18,204 nt of DNA from assembly GCA_007123575.1 (NCBI GenBank), contig SKKV01000253.1, positions 1 through 18,204 of the forward strand. The letters run 5' to 3'. The first letter of the stretch is position 1. Every line of letters begins with the position of its first letter. Under the pieces are notes generated by a model, which worked only from the letters and a program-made list of their open reading frames with translations, had not been told where the DNA came from and made no database searches. A program made the translations under genes and the position numbers. This DNA comes from Wenzhouxiangella sp. Its GTDB lineage: Bacteria; Pseudomonadota; Gammaproteobacteria; Xanthomonadales; Wenzhouxiangellaceae. Of the stretch, positions 13,865 through 18,204 are shown in pieces.

Positions 13865-15075
13865 AGGAATTCGACATCATCGTCAGCGGCGGCGGCCTGG
13901 CCGGCGCCGCACTTGCCGTCGCCCTGGCCCGGCGCGGTCGCCGGGTTGCAGTCATCGAGCCCACCGAGCGTAGCGAACCGGCCCAGCCCAGCTACGACGA
14001 CCGCACGCTGGTAATCAACGCCGCTTCGCTGAATATACTCAGGGCGCTTGGCCTGCTGCCCGACACTTTGACACGGATGCCGGTAGCAAGAATTGAAGTC
14101 AGCAGGGCCGGCGGTTTCGGCCACCTGGCGCTGGAAGCAGCGCAGCATGGACGCGAGTTTTTCGGCGCCGTCATTGTCGCCCGCGAACTCGGACAGGTGC
14201 TGCTGCAAGCCGTGGAGAACCACCCCGAGATCGAATTTTTCTGTCCTGATCGCCTCGTCTCCTTCGAAACAGATCAGGACAAAGCCACTGTTGAGCTGGC
14301 ATCCGGCGCCGTTCTCAGTGCACCGCTGCTGGTCGGCGCCGACGGTAACCGCTCCCGCGTGCGTAAGCTCGCCGGCATGGCCTGCCAGCGCCACGACTAC
14401 GGCGAATCAGCAATGATTTTCAATATCCAGGCCGGGCTCGCGCCGGCGGCCACCGCCTGGGAGCGTTTCACCCCGCAAGGACCGTTGGCGCTGCTACCGC
14501 AGTCCGGTGGGCGCCTGGGCGTGGTCTGGATCGACCGCAGCGAGGCCATCAGCGACACCATGACCTGGGCGGACCAGCGCCTGATGGACCGATTGGTGGA
14601 ACGTCTGGGCCAAGACTTCGGCGGCCTTTCCCGGCCCGGCAAGCGCGCCTGTTACTCCCTGGTGCGTCAACGCACCCCGTGGCCCGTCGGCCGCCGCGTG
14701 GTTGTGGTCGGCAACGCGGCCAACGCGGTTCACCCGGTATCGGCCCAGGGCTTCAACCTGGGCTTGCGCGACATCGGCGGCCTGGTTGATTGTCTGGAAG
14801 GACAGAACGATCCGGGCCGGGACTCGACCCTGGCTAGATACGCGCGTTTGCGTCAGAACGACCAGGACAGCACAGTGCGCTACACCGACACCCTGGCGCG
14901 CGCGTTCACCAACCCGTCCCGCCTGGCCGGATTGCTGTCCGGCATCGGCCTGGCTGCCCACGCCGGCTGGCCAACCCTGGGCGCCCGCCTAGCCCAGGCC
15001 GCCATGGGTTTCAGGGAGCCGGTCTGCAGTCTGGCTCGCGATCCAGAGGCCTCTTCTCAAGGGCAAGCGGCATGA
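13861..15075 (+). CDS. ubiH: 2-octaprenyl-6-methoxyphenol hydroxylase UbiH
   Basis: The product has 404 residues. FAD-binding GGGLAG is at 10-15, the DG motif GADGNRSRVRK at 159-169, and the second FAD motif GNAANAVHPVSAQGFNLGLRD lies around 284-304. The G-N in place of the usual G-D in that motif is also found in E. coli UbiH (GNAAQTLHP), which helps identify this copy as UbiH rather than UbiI/UbiF. It adds a ring hydroxyl during ubiquinone synthesis, in the soluble Ubi complex. It is coupled to pepP before it and ubiI after it by ATGA overlaps. Confidence 0.94.
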   Translation: MKEFDIIVSGGGLAGAALAVALARRGRRVAVIEPTERSEPAQPSYDDRTLVINAASLNILRALGLLPDTLTRMPVARIEVSRAGGFGHLALEAAQHGREFFGAVIVARELGQVLLQAVENHPEIEFFCPDRLVSFETDQDKATVELASGAVLSAPLLVGADGNRSRVRKLAGMACQRHDYGESAMIFNIQAGLAPAATAWERFTPQGPLALLPQSGGRLGVVWIDRSEAISDTMTWADQRLMDRLVERLGQDFGGLSRPGKRACYSLVRQRTPWPVGRRVVVVGNAANAVHPVSAQGFNLGLRDIGGLVDCLEGQNDPGRDSTLARYARLRQNDQDSTVRYTDTLARAFTNPSRLAGLLSGIGLAAHAGWPTLGARLAQAAMGFREPVCSLARDPEASSQGQAA

Positions 15076-16268
15076 AGCGGTTTGATATCGGCATCGCCAT
15101 CTGCGGCGGCGGCGTGGCCGGCGCCGTGTGCGCCGGCCTGCTGGCCGAATCCGGCCGCAGTGTTGCCCTGATCGAAGCACGGCAACCCCAGTGGCAGCCG
15201 CCGGAGACGGATTTTGACCTGCGCGTGGTCGCAATCAGCCCTGGTTCGGCACGAATCCTGGCCAGCGCCGGCGGCCTGGCATTGCATAATCCGGCGCGCC
15301 GGGCCGAGTACCGGCGAATGCAGGTCTGCGCGGCCACCGCCGCAGTCGAATTCAGCGCCCAGGAGCACGGCCTGGACCAGCTCGGCTGGATCGCCGAGGT
15401 GCCGGCCCTGCAACAGGCGCAGTGGCAGGCCCTGGACCGGCGCGGACAGGTTCACATCCTGGCCCCGGCCCGGGTAGATAGCATGGAGCTGCGCGCTGAC
15501 TCGGTCAGGCTGGGCCTGGATAACGGCCAGACGCTACGGGCCGGACTGCTGGTCGCCGCCGACGGCGCGCGCAGCCGGCTGCGGCAGATGGCCGGCATCA
15601 TCACCGAACAGTGGCACTACAACCAGGCCGCGCTGGTCACTCACCTGACTACCGAAACAGCCAACGACGGCATTGCCTGGCAGCGCTTTACCGAGCACGG
15701 CCCGCTGGCCCTGCTGCCGCTGCCGGACGGCCGCTCCTCGATCGTCTGGTCGCAGCCGGATGGCCGTATCCAGAAGCTGCTGGCAATGGACGAGGACGAC
15801 TTTCTGGACGAACTCAATGCTCACCAGGACAGCCCGTTTGGCTCGGGCTTGAGCTGCAGCGACCGACACAGCTTTCCGCTGATTCGGCGCCAGGCTCGGC
15901 GCCTGGTCCATCAGCGCCTAGTTCTGCTGGGCGATGCCGCGCGCAATGTCCATCCGCTGGCCGGCCAGGGCCTGAACCTGGGGCTTGCCGACGCCGCCGC
16001 CCTGGCCGAGGTGCTGGAAAGCTGGCAGCCCAACCAGGACCCGGCTGCCGCCCTGGCGCGCTACCAGCGCTGGCGCTTGGGTGCTGCCAGCCTGATTGCC
16101 AGCGGCATTCACGCAATTAACGAAATCGGGCACGGTCCCAGCCCATTCAACACCGGCCTGATGGGCCTCGGATTCCGCGTTGCCAGCCGGCTGTGGCCGG
16201 CGCGCGAGGCTTTCGTCAAGCGCGCCTGCGGACTGGATGCGGACAGCCCGCGCCTGTCGCGCAGTTGA
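15072..16268 (+). CDS. ubiI: UbiI/VisC-type ubiquinone biosynthesis flavin hydroxylase
   Basis: The product has 398 residues in the UbiH/UbiF/VisC/COQ6 family. GGGVAG near 12-17, DLRVVAISPGSARIL (49-63), AADGARSRLRQ (162-172) and GDAARNVHPLAGQGLNLGLAD (287-307) are the FAD and substrate motifs. The full GD motif differs from the GN of the preceding ubiH product. By gene order (next to ubiH, as in E. coli visC) it is probably the C5-hydroxylase UbiI; UbiF- or UbiM-like activity cannot be excluded from sequence. Its ATG overlaps the ubiH stop. Confidence 0.87.
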   Translation: MKRFDIGIAICGGGVAGAVCAGLLAESGRSVALIEARQPQWQPPETDFDLRVVAISPGSARILASAGGLALHNPARRAEYRRMQVCAATAAVEFSAQEHGLDQLGWIAEVPALQQAQWQALDRRGQVHILAPARVDSMELRADSVRLGLDNGQTLRAGLLVAADGARSRLRQMAGIITEQWHYNQAALVTHLTTETANDGIAWQRFTEHGPLALLPLPDGRSSIVWSQPDGRIQKLLAMDEDDFLDELNAHQDSPFGSGLSCSDRHSFPLIRRQARRLVHQRLVLLGDAARNVHPLAGQGLNLGLADAAALAEVLESWQPNQDPAAALARYQRWRLGAASLIASGIHAINEIGHGPSPFNTGLMGLGFRVASRLWPAREAFVKRACGLDADSPRLSRS

Positions 16269-16293
16269 GCGACACCACCGAGCCTGAATCTGG

Positions 16294-17220
16294 ATGAACC
16301 CGCCCAGCCCGCTGCGCGCTGCCCTGCTCGTCACTGGTGGCGCGGTGATGATCAGTTTTGCCGCGATCTTTGCCCGGCTCGCCGACGTGGCACCGACCAC
16401 CTCGGGCTTCTACCGCCTGTTCTTTGGCAGCCTGGGGCTGGCCGTTCTGCTCTTGGCCAGCCGTGACATGCGGTCGGGCTTCTCACGCAACTGGACCGGG
16501 TCTTTCGTCATTGCCCTGCTTTTTGCCGCCGACATCTGGTTCTGGCACCGCTCGATCATCTACATCGGTCCGGGCCTGTCGACCCTGCTGGCCAATTTCC
16601 AGGTTTTCATCCTCACCGCCGTCGGCGTGATCTGGCTGCGGGAGCAGGTTGGCTGGCGCTTTGCCACGGGGCTGGCCCTGGCCTCATTCGGCCTGTGGCT
16701 GTTGTTTGGCCGCGACTGGGCCAACCTGCCCGGCGACTTCCGACTCGGCATCGGCTTAGGACTGTTGACCGCCCTCGCCTACGGCCTTTATCTCCTCAGC
16801 CTGCGCGGCTACCAGATTCGCCACCCCGGCATCCGCCCCGAGGCCCGGCTGGCCCAGGTGTCGATCTGCTGCGCGGTCATGCTCGGCCTGATCAATCTGG
16901 CCGAGGGCAACTCCTTTGTCATTCCGGACGCGCAATCCCTGGCCGCCCTGGTTGCCTTGGGGCTACTCTGCCAGGTGCTGGGCTGGCTGCTGATCACCCG
17001 CGGCATGCCGTTCCTGCCGGCCGCCATCGTCGGCCTGCTGTTGCTGCTGCAGCCGTCGCTGTCGATTGTCTGGGACATGCTGATCTTCGGCCTGCGCCTG
17101 GGCGTTTTGCAGGTGATGGGCGCGCTGTTGGCGCTTGCCGGGATCTATCTAGGCTTTCGCTCAGCGGCGAGGCGAAGCGCGCGCGGGACGCGCGACGCGG
17201 GAAGAGGGGACGAGGGGTAG
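16294..17220 (+). CDS. EamA/DMT-superfamily transporter
   Basis: The product has 308 residues with about ten hydrophobic helices in two EamA repeats: the first from ALLVTGGAVMISFAAIFARL, the second from about residue 150 (LGIGLGLLTALAYGLYLLSL). PTTSGFYRLFFGSLGLAVLL and the WFWHRSIIYIGPGLSTLLAN stretch are typical of drug/metabolite transporters. It probably sits in the inner membrane and exports an unknown small metabolite. It starts 25 bases after ubiI with a poor ribosome site. The last 17 or so residues (RRSARGTRDAGRGDEG) are hydrophilic and are encoded by the start of the purine-rich repeat, so the native C-terminus may have been extended by repeat insertion. Confidence 0.9.
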   Translation: MNPPSPLRAALLVTGGAVMISFAAIFARLADVAPTTSGFYRLFFGSLGLAVLLLASRDMRSGFSRNWTGSFVIALLFAADIWFWHRSIIYIGPGLSTLLANFQVFILTAVGVIWLREQVGWRFATGLALASFGLWLLFGRDWANLPGDFRLGIGLGLLTALAYGLYLLSLRGYQIRHPGIRPEARLAQVSICCAVMLGLINLAEGNSFVIPDAQSLAALVALGLLCQVLGWLLITRGMPFLPAAIVGLLLLLQPSLSIVWDMLIFGLRLGVLQVMGALLALAGIYLGFRSAARRSARGTRDAGRGDEG

Positions 17221-17271
17221 AGGGGAAGAGGGAAAACCAGCTAGCCCACGCTCTCCTCTCCCCTTCTCCCC
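17201..17271. repeat. Purine-rich tandem units with inverted partner; possible terminator
   Basis: Four degenerate GAGGGG-type units occupy 17201-17233, and a complementary CT-rich block (CTCTCCTC, CCCTTCTCCCC) occupies 17251-17271. They can pair imperfectly. The element spans the end of the EamA gene and the gap before the ung stop (17273), between convergent genes, where a terminator is expected. There is no clear T-run. Similar G-rich repeats occur between genes in other gammaproteobacteria (recollection, not searched). Confidence 0.6.
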
Positions 17272-17272
17272 A

Positions 17273-17941
17273 TCACAGCTGCCAATCCAGTGGCTCCACG
17301 CCCCGGCTTTCCAGCCAGTCATTCGCCTTCGAGAAATGCTTGCATCCGAAAAAGCCGCGGTGTGCTGACAGCGGTGATGGGTGGGGGGCCTTGAGGACCA
17401 GATGACGGCGACTGTCGATATTGGCGCCCTTGCGCTGGGCGTGGCTGCCCCAGAGCAAGAAAGCGACATGCTGGCAGTGCTGGTTGACGGCATTGACCAC
17501 GGCGTCGGTAAAGCGCTCCCAGCCCTTGCCCTGGTGGGCACCGGCCTGGCCCCTTTCCACGGTCAGAACCGCGTTGAGCAGCAGCACACCACGCTCGGCC
17601 CAGGCCTGAAGGTGCCCATGATTCGGCACCGACAGACCCAGGTCACCCTGGATTTCCTTGAAGATGTTGACCAGCGATGGCGGTGGCCGCACCCCGGGCT
17701 GAACCGAGAAACACAGGCCGTGGGCCTGGCCCGGACCGTGATACGGGTCCTGGCCCAGGATCACGACCTTGACCTTGGACAACGGGGTCGAATCCAGCGC
17801 GCTGAAAATATGCTTGCCCGGCGGGTAGATCGTCGCCCCGGCCCGGCTGCGTTCGAGCAGGAAGGCGCGCAGGTCGGCCATGTAGGGCTGGTCGAATTCG
17901 GGCTGGAGGACTTTGAGCCATTCGGGGTGGAGGGAAATCAT
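17273..17941 (-). CDS. ung: Uracil-DNA glycosylase
   Basis: The product has 222 residues, family 1. The water-activating loop GQDPYHGPGQAHGL carries D65, followed by FSVQPGVRPPPSL, LLLNAVLTV and the HPSPLSAHRGFFGC motif with catalytic H187, the same position as in E. coli. It excises uracil from DNA to begin base-excision repair. The ATG at 17939-17941 is preceded on the minus strand by the heptamer repeat (17944-17984); TAAGA is the only weak Shine-Dalgarno. It converges on the EamA gene and is divergent from the partial reductase. Confidence 0.97.
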   Translation of the reverse strand: MISLHPEWLKVLQPEFDQPYMADLRAFLLERSRAGATIYPPGKHIFSALDSTPLSKVKVVILGQDPYHGPGQAHGLCFSVQPGVRPPPSLVNIFKEIQGDLGLSVPNHGHLQAWAERGVLLLNAVLTVERGQAGAHQGKGWERFTDAVVNAVNQHCQHVAFLLWGSHAQRKGANIDSRRHLVLKAPHPSPLSAHRGFFGCKHFSKANDWLESRGVEPLDWQL

Positions 17942-17943
17942 TC

Positions 17944-17984
17944 TTACGGTTTACGGTTTACGGGTTGCGGTTTACGGTTAACGG
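17944..17984. repeat. Tandem heptamer repeat (TTACGGT units)
   Basis: Six consecutive 7-base units follow TTACGGT with small changes (TTACGGG, TTGCGGT, TAACGGG). Related fragments (TTTGCGGTTCGCGGTTA) continue near 18002-18018. It occupies most of the ung leader, ending two bases from its ATG. The unit length and lack of spacers rule out a CRISPR array. Confidence 0.9.
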
Positions 17985-18016
17985 GCGATCTGGAGCGGGT
18001 CTTTGCGGTTCGCGGT

Positions 18017-18023
18017 TATCATA
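18017..18023. promoter_or_regulatory. Candidate overlapping divergent -10 elements
   Basis: TATCAT (18017-18022, plus) would place transcription about 22 bases before the reductase GTG at 18051. The overlapping TATGAT (18023-18018, minus) would serve ung with a leader of about 70 bases. Neither has a convincing -35. Confidence 0.3.
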
Positions 18024-18050
18024 GCGGCTGGTTTCAATTTCTTTGCTATT

Positions 18051-18204
18051 GTGTCCAGCCACGCTCCCATTCAGACCGATGCGGTCATCGTCGGGGCCGG
18101 TCCGGTCGGCCTGTTTCAGGTGTTCGAACTTGGCTTGCTCGATCTCAAGGCCCAGCTGATTGACAGCCTGCCGCAGGTCGGTGGGCAGTGCGCCGAACTG
18201 TATC
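18051..18204 (+). CDS. Ferredoxin-NADP reductase / thioredoxin-reductase-like flavoprotein, partial
   Basis: Fifty-one codons are present before the window ends. From the GTG at 18051 the protein reads MSSHAPIQTDAVIVGAGPVG, then LFQVFELGLLDLKAQLID and LPQVGGQCAELY. GAGPVG is the N-terminal FAD-binding GxGxxG, and VGGQCAELY is characteristic of thioredoxin-reductase-like ferredoxin/flavodoxin-NADP+ reductases (YumC type). It probably moves electrons between NADPH and ferredoxin. No obvious Shine-Dalgarno supports the GTG; the start is chosen because the family opens with about ten residues before the FAD motif. Confidence 0.85.
   Translation, partial: MSSHAPIQTDAVIVGAGPVGLFQVFELGLLDLKAQLIDSLPQVGGQCAELY

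Noticed and set aside
13645..14394. Minus-strand open frame of 249 codons across the pepP-ubiH junction
   Set aside because: It is antisense to two unambiguous enzymes with complete active sites.
15072..16268. ubiI as a recent duplicate of ubiH
   Set aside because: The two differ throughout, including the GN versus GD motif; they look like ancient paralogs in a conserved order.
17944..18018. CRISPR array
   Set aside because: The units are 7 bases with no spacers, and no cas genes are present.

Overview
This window is a chromosomal segment from a high-GC gammaproteobacterium. The main evidence is the block zapB-like / zapA / 6S RNA / fthC facing ygfB / pepP / ubiH / ubiI, an arrangement known from many gammaproteobacteria, together with nearby rpiA, dusA, mazG and ung. 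A xanthomonad- or Chromatiales-like host is my guess; no species marker is present. I see no phage, insertion sequence, CRISPR array, tRNA or rRNA. Both ends cut through genes: an acyl-CoA carboxylase at the left and a flavin reductase at the right.

Bases 1-4091 are a catabolic module like the Pseudomonas atu (acyclic terpene / branched acyl-CoA) cluster. On the minus strand lie an AtuA-family protein, an atypical short-chain dehydrogenase overlapping it by an ATGA, and, after a 150-base gap holding a long inverted repeat, the beta subunit of a biotin-dependent acyl-CoA carboxylase. A TetR-family regulator is divergent. The shared intergenic region holds a palindrome overlapping the -35 elements of both predicted promoters, so the regulator probably represses itself and the module.

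Bases 4058-7245 hold a minus-strand operon: a small secreted PepSY-like protein, a PhoP-type response regulator, a PhoQ-type sensor kinase and the NTP pyrophosphohydrolase MazG. A direct repeat of 11-base period just upstream of its -10 suggests autoregulation. MazG converges on the tetR gene over a bidirectional terminator.

Bases 7256-9233 hold a guanidino-group-modifying (arginine deiminase-related) enzyme and tRNA-dihydrouridine synthase DusA, both on the minus strand. Bases 9282-10451 hold an EVE-domain protein translationally coupled to ribose-5-phosphate isomerase RpiA on the plus strand.

Bases 10459-12035 (minus) are the zapB-like / zapA / 6S RNA / fthC unit. The 6S RNA has its own promoter inside the end of zapA. 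Bases 12036-17220 (plus) are ygfB, pepP, ubiH and ubiI, joined by successive ATGA overlaps, then an EamA transporter. The ubi genes encode flavin hydroxylases of ubiquinone synthesis. Uracil-DNA glycosylase Ung converges on the transporter across a purine-rich repeat. Ung is divergent from a partial ferredoxin-NADP reductase-like gene across a tandem 7-base repeat.

Nothing here is convincingly a wholly new system. The best leads are the regulatory architecture (atu operator, PepSY-PhoPQ-MazG operon), several start codons corrected by promoter position, the guanidine enzyme of unknown substrate, and three unrelated families of short-unit intergenic repeats.
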